Of a stretch of 64,000 nucleotides of DNA, positions 33,707-44,930 are shown piece by piece. The stretch is from Diadophis punctatus similis. Lineage: Eukaryota; Chordata; Lepidosauria; Squamata; Dipsadidae. A program made the position numbers and the translations under genes. Numbering within the stretch: the stretch's first letter is position 1; every line of letters starts with the position of its first letter. The notes below the pieces were generated by a model. It was not told the origin of the DNA, ran no database searches, and saw only the letters and a list, made by a program, of their open reading frames with translations. Location of the stretch: assembly GCA_023053685.1 (NCBI GenBank), contig JALIGW010000013.1, positions 12,178,001-12,242,000 of the forward strand, read 5' to 3'.

Positions 33707-33907
33707 CAGCAATTCTCAAAGTATGGCCTGATGATTTTTTTTCAGAGGGTCCATGAAGTCAAATCAATATTTTTAAATTTCTCAGTTTTAACTTCTAATA
33801 TAGTAAATATTGACAGATGTAACTCACATTAACCAAAGCTCTCTTGGTCCTCAATCATGTTTAAGCATATCAAGAGGTCCTGAGACCAAAATATTTAAAA
33901 ACCACTA
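33707..33907. mobile_element. Non-autonomous hAT, 201 bp, in intron 1
   Basis: Left end CAGCAATTCTCAAAGTATGG and right end GAGACCAAAATATTTAAAAA followed by CCACTA resemble the MER5/Charlie-type CAGTGGTTCTCAAAGTGTGG ends. Flanks are atctaaat (33699-33706) and atctaaac (33908-33915), 7 of 8 identical. Confidence 0.72.
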
Positions 33908-33915
33908 ATCTAAAC

Positions 33916-36900
33916 CATTTTGGAAGCAAACATCACAAACCCAAGAAAGATACATTGCATTTCCTCAATTAAACCCAAGGCATTAGAAACTACTAAAATC
34001 TAATCTATTAAGAACCATTTCAATTATACAGGACCTATATCCAAAGCAGTGACACAGATTGACACATAAATTCTATTTATTTATAAGATCATTAATGTAA
34101 TACCATTCACAACAGGGCCAGGTTAATTAAACAAAACAACCCAACTCTAAAAAGCAAGATGAGATTTTTCACATAGCTTGTCATGGGAGAACATCTGTTT
34201 GTTCAACTCAAAAATCAACGAGGTTAGCAAAATTCTTAAAACAATGATTCAAAAATTACAATGGGGTTTCCAGGTGTTTGATTCAAGCAGCCAGGTTTCT
34301 TCATACATTTTTCAGTTGTTTCCTTTCAGTTTCAGTTGCTTCGTCTCTCCTTAATAAACAAGATGTGTGTATATAACCTTGTAAAAACAGTGGGCATTAA
34401 CTCACTCCCCCAATCAATTGAAGGCTGCACATGATGTCACAAGGAGAGATGTGAGGTCATTACAAGAAAGTTAATTTTAAAAGTTTGTTTTTCTTGGGAG
34501 TCGAGATTTTTAACGATGGGAAGCCCCAAGAAATGATTTTCAGAGATGCAATAGATAGGCTGATGGTTTAAGAGTGGGAATTTAGAATAGTTTGCTTCAT
34601 AGAAGTACTGACTTCTATTTCCATCTTTATTTTGAAGAGAGGAATTTGTGCCTTCAATGTTAGCAATTTTTCAGAACAAGCTTGCATTTTCAAGCATTCA
34701 CACTTCAAATAATGTCTTGGTCTTTCAGTACTTCTCACTTGAATCTTTATAATTAAACAATATATTATTCTTTCTAAAACTGAGTGATTTCTCAGGTCAA
34801 AAGCTGATGGAAACAAGGAAACCAGAAAGCTAGATTTAAACAGCTGTATATCTTGGAGCAGGCATTTAAATTCAATTTTGGATAATTCTAAATGGAGGCA
34901 GGCCATGTACTTCGTGTTTTCACCACCAAATATATCACTCAGTTTTCCCAACCCCTTGCTTAGCCCTTAAGAGTCACCAGGGTGGAGGGTATTTTACTGT
35001 TTTATTTTCTCTATCTGTACGGATTAGCCAATGGCAGCTTTAGTAATCATCATTATAAAAATGCACTCACACACACTTTGGATAACGTTCGTGTTATTCT
35101 GTGTACAAACATCTGTAGTCTGTAAACACCACGGAACAGCAAAAGAAAAACAGAGGGGTGTTATATTACCTCTTTCCTCAAAGTGATCGAGACATAGCGT
35201 GTGAAAGCCATCGTGGTTGATGCCATGTGGCGTGTAAATCAAAACCAAACCATATTATGGCTCAGTATATTGTATTCTGTCAATGTCTGCTAAGGCTGTC
35301 AGCCATTGCTTTCCACTGACCTTGGAACCCAATAATCAGCTCTTTATTCTACTCCTAAATTCACTATGAACATTCAGTATGTAGTCTTTAGGTTATTTAT
35401 TTATAGAAAATAATTCTGGGTCTTTAATTCTGGGTCTTTACATGGTTGGACAGGGAGATGCAGGAAACTGATAAAATACTATAAAAATGCAAAATTAAAG
35501 AAATGCACAACTGGAGCCTGCATACAATAATTATTCAGTAGTCAGTATTCTATTCTCATTGAAAATTGTGATAATCAGAATCATGGTCCTAATATGCTTA
35601 TTGTTTACTTATTTGTTTTGATAAACTTAGAAAAGAAAAAACGGTAGCATATTTCAGTGATAAACGTGCCAGGCTGCAGATCTGAGGGGAGAAAGAAATA
35701 TCCAAGCATTTTTTTTTAAAGCCTAATATGATCTTTGAGATGCATTCCTTTCACCATCTGGTCTTTAAATTCTTTGTCTTTGCTAGAGACTTCATTTCAT
35801 ATTTGGCAAAACCGGATCAGCAAAATGAAGAGTGCCAAATGCAATGGGGTAAATGCCAAATGACTTTGCCAAAAGCAGAAAGAAGGAGCTGATATCTGGA
35901 AAACCAAGCTTTCATCTTGCAGACTGCAAGCTGGCACAAACCAATAAATAGAAAAGATAGCAAAATTAAGGTCTATTCTGCGTGTTCTCCTCTATTTGTT
36001 ACCTTGATTTTCAAAACATTGGGGCTTAACTATGTCCCAATAACAAAAATGAAACAGTAATTTAATCATATTAACATTCACCATAACTATAATTAGAAGA
36101 GAAATACCCTCAACTACCCCTTAAATTTTATTACCCAGAAAACTATTATTTAAATTAATTGCATCTCATGAATATACAACACAAAAAGGCACGAATATAT
36201 ATTTTAAAGTTAATAAGAAAGCCATTTAGAATATGCCCCAAAACACACATATATGCCTGTTCAAAGATTTCCGAAACCTCACTTTAGGACTGAAAAAAAA
36301 CACAAAAACTTATGGGAATGATAATAATTTTAAGATTATGTCTTTGTTTGACTATCCTGGCAGAAGCTCTTAATGAACACATTTACAGAACGTTCTCCAA
36401 AAATTAAGTATATTATTATGTGCTATTCTGATCGCAAAGTGCCTACAGCAAAAAGCATACATTATTAATTTGATGAAGGCATATTCCTAACACATTTTTT
36501 AGCAATTTAAATCATGTGCACTTTTATATTAATTGCTATAAAACCATGTTTCCTTAATGATTAATGGTGATTGTTCTTTACCACCTATTATGCAATATAC
36601 ATTTCCTTCTGTTCCATTAATGTATTAGAGGAATTTACACTCCATTATTTAATACGTATATTTCAAAGCCTAGAAGGGGTTCTCAGCAAATCCTCTGGGA
36701 AATTGGAAAGGAAATAGTATAGAAACTACATTATATAAAGTTAAAATGGAAAAGAATCCCCAGAATAAAATATTCTAATTGTCATAGCTGGAGCTTTCTA
36801 GAAACTTGTAAAAATATGAAAATATGTAATTAAATTAAATATAAGTTGACAAAGACTTGATGGATCAAATAAAAAAACATTTAGCTGAATGGTTTTTCCA

Positions 36901-37730
36901 TTAACAAGGTAATTAGTAATACTTAAACAAGTATTTGAGGTCAGAAGTAAATTTAGAAAAAAAAACCTAGGAAAATCTTTTGAATCCAATGACCTGTGAT
37001 TTCAGGCATAAGTTAGGTGCTCTTTAAAAGAAAGATGAGATACTTCATTTTGTGCAATAATTCATTTTGCTATTTCTGGCAATAATTTTCTTAAGATTGT
37101 ATTATCTCCCCTATTTTGATGTGCTTTAAACCTCTGGTTGCTGACCTCAAACTTCCAATTAAGGTGAACACTGCATATTTGCCCTGGACTTCCATTGATT
37201 CATCCCTGTTCCTCACTTTTATCAATGTTTCTACTGCCAAAATCATTTTCAAATCGCATCTCCCTTCCTGCTCATATTTCAAAATCTATACACAGCTTTT
37301 CCTGCTTCCTCTCTGCTTTTGGGTCCAGATATAACCTTGTATCTTCACAATCTCCACTTTCCCAACCCTCACCTTTCATTCCTTCAAAAGACAATCCCCT
37401 CTTGCATTCTTCAAAGTTCTAGGGACACAAATATTGTTACAATAACTAAAAATTACAAAAGACAAATAATAAGTTATTATTAAATAATAATAGCAATAAC
37501 AATAATAATTTTTATTATTTAATGAAAACATCCAAACATGCAATTATCTTCATAATATGGATGCAACCGTCATCAGAGTCTTTTGCAGTTTCCTCTTGGT
37601 GTAGCAAAAACTGCAATTAGCAAACTGTACACAGCAGAACATAACGCATGTTCCTTGAGAGTTGTGTGTTATCATCTGCCTAAAATATATACTCTCCTCC
37701 AATGACTTGCCTCTTGCCTACTCACATATT
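33916..37730. other. Intron 1, long stretch without recognisable feature
   Basis: About 3.8 kb of A+T-rich DNA. A minus frame of 127 codons (34568-34951) has no known motif or splice support and is probably chance. No transposon ends are seen, which is unusual here given the density elsewhere; it could hold conserved non-coding sequence, but I cannot test this. Confidence 0.45.
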
Positions 37731-37732
37731 TG

Positions 37733-37826
37733 CAAGAAGAAGAAGAAGAAGAAGAAGAAGAAGAAGAAGAAGAAGAAGAAGAAGAAGAAGAAGAAGAAGA
37801 AGAAGAAGAAGAAGAAGAAGAAGAAA
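37733..37826. repeat. (GAA)n microsatellite, about 31 units, intron 1
   Basis: Uninterrupted AGA/GAA on the plus strand, so TTC in the TUBGCP3 sense. It yields poly-Lys, poly-Arg and poly-Glu frames that are artefacts. Confidence 0.97.
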
Positions 37827-38412
37827 GCTACCATACTTATTTATCAGCAACATTTGTAAGAGAATCGGCTCCAGGCACCTCATCATATAGGTTTTTGGAG
37901 GGTGCTTGGGGAGTGTAATGATCTACTAGTTGGCTTCTAGGAACAGAAGACAATCTGGGCTCTCTGACAGAATTGCGCCTGAGCAGTTTATTTATATGCA
38001 CCAATCCTGAGGCACACTTTAGTTCCTCTGGGAGACAAAGTATCAGAAATGATATACAGTATATGCATGGATAAGGATCAAAAGCCAAAACTGATCTAGA
38101 ACAAGTTCAGGCCAATGCCATGGTGATAAGGGAAGCTATCATCAATTCTCTCACATAGCTCATCAGGCTGTCAGCCAGCAGCTTTCTTTAGGATGGTAAA
38201 TTCCTACTCATCACTTTCTGGAGCAGGAGAACCTATCTACAGTGTTTCTGTTTATGAGCCTGCAAAGTATTTTTTTTTCTTTATAGTGGATGTTTTACTA
38301 TATTTTGGTATGTTGATGTAAGCCAAAGTGAAGGCGGTGTGCGTAACATAAAGCATTAAAATGCATCATCGTATAATATGTACAATACATCATTATACGT
38401 TTAAATTAAATG

Positions 38413-39606
38413 CAGGTAGTCCTCAACATACAACCACAACTAGGGCTGGAATCTCAGTCATTGAGCAAAGTTGTCATTAAGCAAGATGCCCACTTTGCTC
38501 AACAACTGCAATTCCAGCTCTCCTAATTGTGGTTGTCAAGCGATGGTCCGGGTCATTAAATGGACTGAGAGGTGCCTCAAGGGTGGAGGAGGCCCTGGAG
38601 GCCTCAGCCAGCTATGGTGACCAGTAGCACGTGCAAAGTGTTCCACTTATTTTTCGTGCCCAATTGATGCAAGGCACAGCCTTCCTACAGAGGTCAACTT
38701 GCGCCATTCTGCCAATGAGCGCCATTTTATTGAGTTTTCCCAGGCATGATGAAGTGGGGAGTACGATCTTAAAGCTCCATTTCTGCACTCCTCTGGTGGG
38801 AAACAGAAATCATGAAGCTCTAAGATGTCTTTCTGCTCTCCACCAGAAGAGTTCCCTTCCTTGGATGGAGTAGAGCTGAAAGCCCTTTTCTGGTGTGCAG
38901 AAAAAAAAGCTTAAACTATTAATATCCAAACGATCTAAGCTTCGTTTCTGCACCCCACAGAAGGATGTGAGTTCTCCATGCATGGAAGAAAACTCCTCCA
39001 ATGGGATGTAGAAACAAAGCTTAAATCATGAAGATTAAGGTCCATTTCTGCAGCCCACTAGAGGAAATCTCTTTTATTCACAGAGGACAGCTCACATCCT
39101 TCTGTGGGATACAGAAAAGAGGCCTAGATCTTCATGATTTTAGTTTCTGCACCCCCAAATGAGGGATTCTCTTCCATTCACAGAGGAGACCTCACATCCT
39201 TCTGCTGGGGGTGGGGGTGGGAGTCAGAAAAGACGCTTAAATCATGATTTAAGCTTCATTTCTGTACACCGTGGAAGAATATTAGCTCCCCTCAGCTGGC
39301 AGCTCATTCAGCCAGTCTCCAAAGACAAGAGGGAGTGCTTTCAGCAAGCAGCAGCAGCTTGCAACCTTCCCTGCCAGCTCACATTGACTTTCTGAGGAAG
39401 CTGGCAGAGAAGATTGCAAATGGTGATCACATGATCGCAGGGAGTTTATAACTGGTTGTAAGTATGAACAGATTGCCAAGCACACTAAATGTGACTGTGG
39501 GGGAACGCAGACAGTGTGACACTTTACTATGACCAGAAGTGCTTTCTGAGTCCATCATAACTACAAATAGCCGTTAACCGACCAGTTGTATGTTGAGGAC
39601 TATTTG
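38413..39606. mobile_element. CAGGTAGTCCTCGACTTA-family DNA transposon, with internal repeats
   Basis: Left end CAGGTAGTCCTCAACATACA, right end ttgtatgttgaggactatttg: clear inverted repeats. Internally, four imperfect repeats with catgatttaagcttc/atttctgcacccc-type phrases lie between 38770 and 39270. No coding potential. Located in intron 1. Confidence 0.75.
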
Positions 39607-39615
39607 AGCTGCTCA

Positions 39616-39863
39616 TAGCAATAGCAATAGCACTAAGGCTTATATACCGCTTCATAGTGCTTTACAGCCCTCTCTAAGCGGTTTACAGAGTTCAGCATAT
39701 TGCCCCCAACAATCTGGGTCCTCATTTTACCGACCTCAGAAGGATGGAAGGCTGAGTCAACCTTGAGCCTGGTGAGATTTGAACAGCTGAACTGCTGAAC
39801 TAGCAGTCAGCTGAAATAGGCTGCAGTGCTGCTTTTAATCACTGCGCCACCTCGGTTCCTCGG
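39616..39863 (-). mobile_element. tRNA-derived squamate SINE
   Basis: Reverse orientation of the family at 4191: the plus strand starts gcaatagcaatagcactaag and ends actgcgccacctcggttcc, which is the A-box region on the minus strand. It directly adjoins the transposon at 38413-39606. Confidence 0.82.
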
Positions 39864-39869
39864 CTCCTA

Positions 39870-41946
39870 GGCTAAAGGCATAGTGAAGTAACAAACGAAC
39901 AAATTAATGCCTTCCAAAACAACTTAAGGGTTAGAACCAGACATATTTTCACAATATTCCACAATGTGGACGCCTTTGGCTCCTAGTCCATTTTCCTTTT
40001 ACCTCCAACTGGGCAGTTACCCAGCTGCCTGAAAACACCATTTTACCCGAAGAAAAAAAGTAATGATTAAACTATTTAAAGATCCCAGACCTTCAAACAA
40101 GTTTTGAAATATGTGGAAAACAAGCCCTATTAAAAAAAGCTTCAGGGAATTAAGAAGAACGTTCTTCCTAAAGACCATTACCAATCATAAGTATTACCCA
40201 TAAGTACAATTCTTAAGACATGTTTTTGGCATGTCTTATTCAATAGCATCACAATGCAATAGAACATAACAGAATTATCTTGTGTTCAAGGCTTTTAAAA
40301 AATTATTTATCCCACAGCTCTCAATACGATTCCTGATCTTTGTGTCAAGCATACACCAATTCCATTACATATATGAATTGCAAAACAGGTTAGAAAATCT
40401 GCACTGGCCTGCAAAAATTAGCTGCCCTTCACTTTTGAAAATGGAAACAGTGATTTATAATGAGAGTTACAACTCATGCAATACAGCAAAAGATGACAAG
40501 GTAAAGTACATTGATCAGAAATCTTTTTTATATACAGATATAAGGAATCTCAACTATAGAAGCCTGGCAATGAAGGAACTAAGAGGACAGATATGATCTA
40601 CAACTATCACAGTGACTTTTATAGCCAGCCTGAAGATCAAAGCTATGCTTACTGTTCAGCAAAAAACAAAACAAAACAAAAAAGGCTAAGATAAACTTTT
40701 TCATAAGTTTCCAGAAGGTCTAAGCACTGGGGTTGGGGGCTCTCCCACTCTGCACACCAGAGTGAATGCTACCAACATGGCTTTCATCGTCAGTTTCTCC
40801 ATTTCAACTGGGAACTTAGAAATAAGGCTGAAAGAAGAAACCCCTTTTCCTTTTAGTTAACTGATACAATCCCATCTGAGGTATATTACTAGATTACAAC
40901 TTCCAAGACACAACTGGCATGAAAAATGTTTGTTGAACAATAGTACTCATCACAGCAAAAGTTTTGGACCAAAACCTTATCTGGGTATTTAACCTCAAGA
41001 GGAAGGGTATTTATAGATGAACTTAACTAAGTGTCCTTTCTGGATTTCCTTACTAGAGATAAAAGCATACTGTCATTGTGGACAGGCAGTTGGATTAAAA
41101 AAGGCTTCTTTATTAAGTCAGTCTCAGGTACATGTATTGTTTAATGGCTAGCCTGAAATAAGGGTTTTAAACATTTGTGTCATTTGTTCTCCAAAGACCG
41201 TAGGCCACAACTGGCCATACTTTGAACTGGATTTCCACCTTAAAATCTAATGGACTGATTCTGACTGTAAGTAGCCTCTTCTGAGTAAGGATGTAGGGTT
41301 AACTCTGGCAAATAGCCTGGCAGAGCGTTTTCATATGCCCATTATGCCACATTTGAAAGATTATGTCAGAGTTGGCCTGCCTGCTGGCCAGACCTTTGAT
41401 AACACTGTTTGGGGTGGGTTGAATATATGCCTTTTGGCCTATGTTGTCTATTAGGACATTTCTCCTAACATGCCAATGGCCTTTTGGTATCTTTGGTGCA
41501 GTTATCTCCCCAAAAGTGGTTGTGGACAATTCTGGAACTTCTCTTGATTTCTACAGTTCTCTGCCAGTTCACTTGCTTCTAAATCTATCCTGAGCATTTG
41601 ATAGGTTTGCGCAGCCTAGAGTTGTGTTGTGTTAGTAGACTCCTCTACTAACTAAAGTTTTCAGAAAAAGTAATGAAGTTCCTGAAGAGCTTCAAATGTT
41701 TGTTTTTGTAACTTTTAATCCATCTTTTACAAAAGTGAAGGGGATCGCATGGGTTTCTGCGTGCTGCTAGTTAGTTCTAGCTAGATTCTTGACATCAGTA
41801 ATATTTGGAATCCCAAGATCCCTATCCCTTTAATATATCTGTTTATGTATAGTATCACTGCATATATCTCACTATCCTTTGACTTAACTGTTGAATTCAG
41901 TTAAGCAGCACACCTAAACCTACCGAATCATTTCTGAATGAATATA
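39870..41946. other. Intron 1, no confident feature
   Basis: A+T-rich. A minus frame 41299-41529 (76 codons) looks somewhat protein-like (contains FGEITAPKIPKGHWHVRRNV) and could be a retroelement scrap, but I recognise no family. Nothing else is seen. Confidence 0.4.
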
Positions 41947-42936
41947 CCGTATTTTTCGGAGTATAAGACGCACCTTTTTACCCCCCAAAAGAGGGTGAAA
42001 ACCTGGGTGCGTCTTATACACCGAATGTAGCCCCACCCAGCCACCCCCACCCTTTGGCCTCTGCCTGCCAGCAATTTACCTTTTTGCAGCAAACAGGGCA
42101 AAGCACAAGAAGAGCACAAGAAGAGATAAACTGCCTCCCGATCTACAGCTGACAGGCTTGCAAGCCATGTGGTAAAATGAAACTAACTACGGTGGCTGTA
42201 ATGAGACAAAATGCTGGGAGATAAACTGCTGGCAATATTAGGCTGCTGAAATCAAATGGAGGCAAGCTATAGCTGCTATGGCTCAGAGCTAGAGCTCTTG
42301 CCTCACAATCAGGAGGTTGTGAGTTCTATCCTAGGTAGAGGCAGATTTTGTTAATATGTTATTTTGTTAAATGTTTGTAGAGTGTTCAAATTATTAGACA
42401 TTTTTTAAAGACTGCTTTATTATTGTTCTAGACAACTTAACAAAATGAAGAAGCTTTTTAAAATAAATGCTTGCTCTGAAGAGGCCCAGTGCTATTGTAT
42501 CTTCTTTTAAATGGCAGAGAATACTTCCAGAAAGCCACATCAATTTTAAAGATCTGTAAAAGTATAATCTGAAATGTCCTGTTTTAGTATTAAGTATTAG
42601 TATTAAGTATTAGTATTAAAAGAAGGCAGCTGAGAAACCCTGACTAGTCATGTTTGGAGTAGATCTATTTAAATAATTGGGAGGAGTTAGTGTGATTACA
42701 TTTAAGAAAACTTTCTGGGATTAATATACTGCCATAAATGTACATTTCTCCAATTCTTTGCCATTTCTATGGGTCAGGCACACATGCACAGAAATACACA
42801 GCAAACAGTGTATATCATCTGTACTGTTTGCTGTTTGGCAGATTGCTGGGAGGCAGAGGCCTTTTTTCCTTGTTTTCTCCCCCAAAACTAAGGTGCGTCT
42901 TATACTCCGGTGAGTCTTATACTCCGAAAAATACGG
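41947..42936 (-). mobile_element. TA-flanked DNA transposon (CCGTATTTTTCGGAGTATAA ends), long form, inverted copy
   Basis: Ends CCGTATTTTTCGGAGTATAA and ACTCCGAAAAATACGG with TA on both sides (41945-41946, 42937-42938). It is the inverted relative of 15957-16922: shared blocks include the 16020-16210 region (agcaaacag...gatgatatacactgtttgc, cataccctgacccatagaa-like). An additional tRNA-like SINE lies inside. Confidence 0.86.
42258..42345 (+). mobile_element. tRNA-like SINE head within transposon
   Basis: gctatggctcagagctagag resembles an A box and ggttgtgagttctatcctag a B box, spaced about as in a tRNA, followed by gtagaggcagattttg. It does not fold convincingly as a working tRNA (no CCA-proximal acceptor pairing seen). 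Likely a snake tRNA-derived SINE. Confidence 0.6.
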
Positions 42937-43709
42937 TATATGGAAGTAGTAAACAATCATATGTATTTAACCTCTTGTAATATTCTACAAGAAACTGGGC
43001 CCTGAGGGGAATCTTTTGCTGCTTGCTATCAACATTTCAACAACAGTCCATCGCCCTAATAACTAAGAACATTTTTCAAAAAAAATATTTTTCAAACATA
43101 GGTCAGCACTTCCAGCTTGCTATTTGACCAGCAGTAAACAAAAACCACCTTTCAATGAGAACTAATTGACTCATATAATAAATCTTGTTTACCATACAGG
43201 TAAGTCATGTTCGCATGCAGTTTTACAACCACCACACTATTTGCCTTCCACACCTGCTCCTTCTGGCTTCTCTGATTCCTTTAAGAAATTCAAAATAGAA
43301 CGAAACAACGATTCCCAGGACCATAATCCCTAGACCGGGGATGATTGGTTTCAGATCTGAGAGGCATAACTGAACAGCCGTTCAAATTCGTGCTCCCACT
43401 TGAACCACTGCTTGGGTTCGCCGGGATGCGAGGGGAGGAGTAAGAGCGCATAAGGTAGCCGCAACTACTCTCTTCCCTGCCAAGGGATTGCCGGGGCACG
43501 TGAATCAGCCCGCTCGCCCACCCCCGCCGTCGTCCGCTCCGTCTGTATTCTGCAGCATCATCACCACCATCCTCCTCCTCATTATTGAGAAGGGGAGCCG
43601 GAAAGCCCGGCTGCTCCGAACGGCCCTGACAGCTACAAAGGAGCCGCTTATTCTCTTCCTGCCAGAGAGCAACCCTCTCTGGGGGTGGGAAGGGGAGCCA
43701 GATCGTTAC

Positions 43710-43785
43710 CTTCGCCCTTGCCCAGGATGCGGCAGCAGAGATTCTGCAGCAGAACGTTGGGGGACTTCTGGTCCGGGCTCGCCAT
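43710..43785 (-). CDS. TUBGCP3: TUBGCP3 coding exon 1 (residues 1-25, codon 26 split)
   Basis: The ATG at 43785-43783 opens a frame reading [20 protein letters not shown], followed by LGKGE. This is the conserved GCP3 start (human begins [14 protein letters not shown]). The exon ends GAAG|GTAACG, a good donor, leaving one base of codon 26 (Ala, completed by exon 2). The start sits in a CpG-rich promoter, and the frame upstream of the ATG is only G+C-driven open sequence. Later exons join in phase from this start. Confidence 0.96.
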
Positions 43786-44260
43786 CCTCGCGCGCGGAGG
43801 GGGGGCGGGGGCTGGGGCAGGGAGAGCGCCCTCCTTCCCTCCCTCTTCGCGGGGCCACTCCCCGAGCCGCCCAACCCGATGCTTGACTGGCCCCTGCCTT
43901 AGGGCGCCATTTTAATCAAACCCGCCGAAAGGGGAGGAAAAGAAAAGAAACGGTTTTCAATCGCAAGCCCCCATAATGCCCCGCAGTCCGGACGGCGCAA
44001 CATTGAACACCTTCCGTCGGGCAACAGCCTTTTCATAGCGGAAAGGTTCCGGGGACGCAATGGAATAGCTTTCGAGAAGCCGCCAGGAGGAATGTCACGT
44101 CGCGGTGGTTTTTTTCCTCCCTTCACTCCATACAACAACAATTGGATTCTTTTCCCGCAGAAAACGAACATAATTTGCCCGATTTGTCGGACCGCATTCA
44201 GTTACGTCGTCTCATGACGTCATTTTTAATGACTGGATTGTGGTTGCGTCTCTTCAGGTT
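43786..44260 (-). promoter_or_regulatory. TUBGCP3: TUBGCP3 CpG-rich promoter / 5' UTR with YY1-type and CRE sites
   Basis: Sequence upstream of the start codon is strongly G+C and CpG rich (about 43290-44100), typical of a housekeeping CpG-island promoter, with no TATA box in an obvious place. On the minus strand AAAATGGCGCCC (43903-43914) matches the YY1 core often found just downstream of start sites. A perfect palindromic CRE, TGACGTCA, lies at 44215-44222. The actual transcription start is not visible from sequence alone. Confidence 0.7.
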
Positions 44261-44508
44261 AATAACAATAATATTTCATTTGAGGGTTATTTCTTCTTCT
44301 CTTATAGCACGAGTCCCCAGATTTTTCATCTCATTGTACCCTTCATGAAATTACAGATTGTTCATTGACCCCCATGAAATTTTTTAAATAAATACTATTT
44401 TAAGCAATTATTATAGTAGTAATAGTCCCCTTAACCCCTGGGAGTCGATATTCACCACTTTGGGGAACCATGCCATAGAGTAACAATTATTGGATTCTTT
44501 TCCCGCAG
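44141..44508. repeat. Direct repeat: two identical 20-mers 348 bp apart upstream of TUBGCP3
   Basis: ATTGGATTCTTTTCCCGCAG occurs at 44141-44160 and again at 44489-44508, with wider similarity just before it (ccatacaacaacaa versus ccatagagtaacaatt). It is not low-complexity. Between the copies are the CRE at 44215 and a diverged hAT-like segment (44308-44472, cgagtccccagattttt... ctttggggaaccatg). Confidence 0.75.
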
Positions 44509-44930
44509 AGGATACTCAAGTAAAGGAAGATAATTCATTCCTTGTTTACCGTATGGCCGCTTAGTTACACTATCTTCTTACTAAATCATTTTCTAAATAA
44601 TTGGATTTTTTTTGTTAGTTTGGAGAGAAGCTATTATCTTTCTTTTGATATTTGGCTTCCAGACTTACATGGCTCTCCTATTACGATGTCTAAATGGTTA
44701 GATCTGAGATATCTATGATACTTTTGATATATATTCTTGTCTAATAAAGGATAATATTTGTAACTCGGGATTGAAAGGAGGTGCTCTCTGAGCTTGCTTG
44801 TTTTCTTGCAGATGTGCAAGAAGTGTTATACCTAGTTTGAAACATCTGCAATAAAACAAGCAAGCACAGAGGACCCCTCATATTCTTGTCTACTTTTATA
44901 GGATAATCTTAAGCATATACTCTGGAAGTA
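44509..44930. other. Upstream flank, nothing recognised
   Basis: A+T-rich DNA between the promoter region and the first upstream transposon. Confidence 0.45.

Larger units (their letters stand above)
1..43785 (-). other. TUBGCP3: TUBGCP3 gene, 5' half (exons 1-11), 3' end outside window
   Basis: GCP3 is a core subunit of the gamma-tubulin small and ring complexes, which nucleate microtubules at centrosomes and other organising centres. Eleven exons on the minus strand give one continuous reading frame of 441 codons (1323 nt); the human protein is about 907 residues, so roughly the N-terminal half is present. Recognition rests on conserved stretches such as [20 protein letters not shown] in exon 2, [20 protein letters not shown] in exon 5, and [20 protein letters not shown] in exon 10. 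All boundaries are AG acceptors with GT donors, except intron 4, which has GC. Residues 1 to about 120 correspond to the family's N-terminal helical region (known to bind MZT1); exons 7-11 enter the GRIP1 (Spc97/Spc98) domain. The gamma-tubulin-binding GRIP2 half is not in the window. No premature stop is seen, so the gene looks functional. Confidence 0.97.

Noticed and set aside
34568..34951. 127-codon minus frame in intron 1
   Set aside because: No recognisable family, no splice or promoter context; length is within chance expectation for this amount of DNA.
37662..37918. Frames with poly-Lys, poly-Arg and poly-Glu
   Set aside because: Products of the (GAA)n microsatellite read in three frames.
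41299..41529. Small conserved gene in intron 1
   Set aside because: The 76-codon frame reads protein-like but I cannot match it to any family, and it has no splice partners.
42258..42345. Functional tRNA gene
   Set aside because: A and B box-like sequence is present, but acceptor stem pairing is not seen and it lies inside a transposon; it fits a SINE head better.
43290..43874. Minus-strand open frame of 194 codons over the TUBGCP3 promoter
   Set aside because: It is in a different frame from the exon 1 ATG at 43785, has no known motif, and stays open because of high G+C content.
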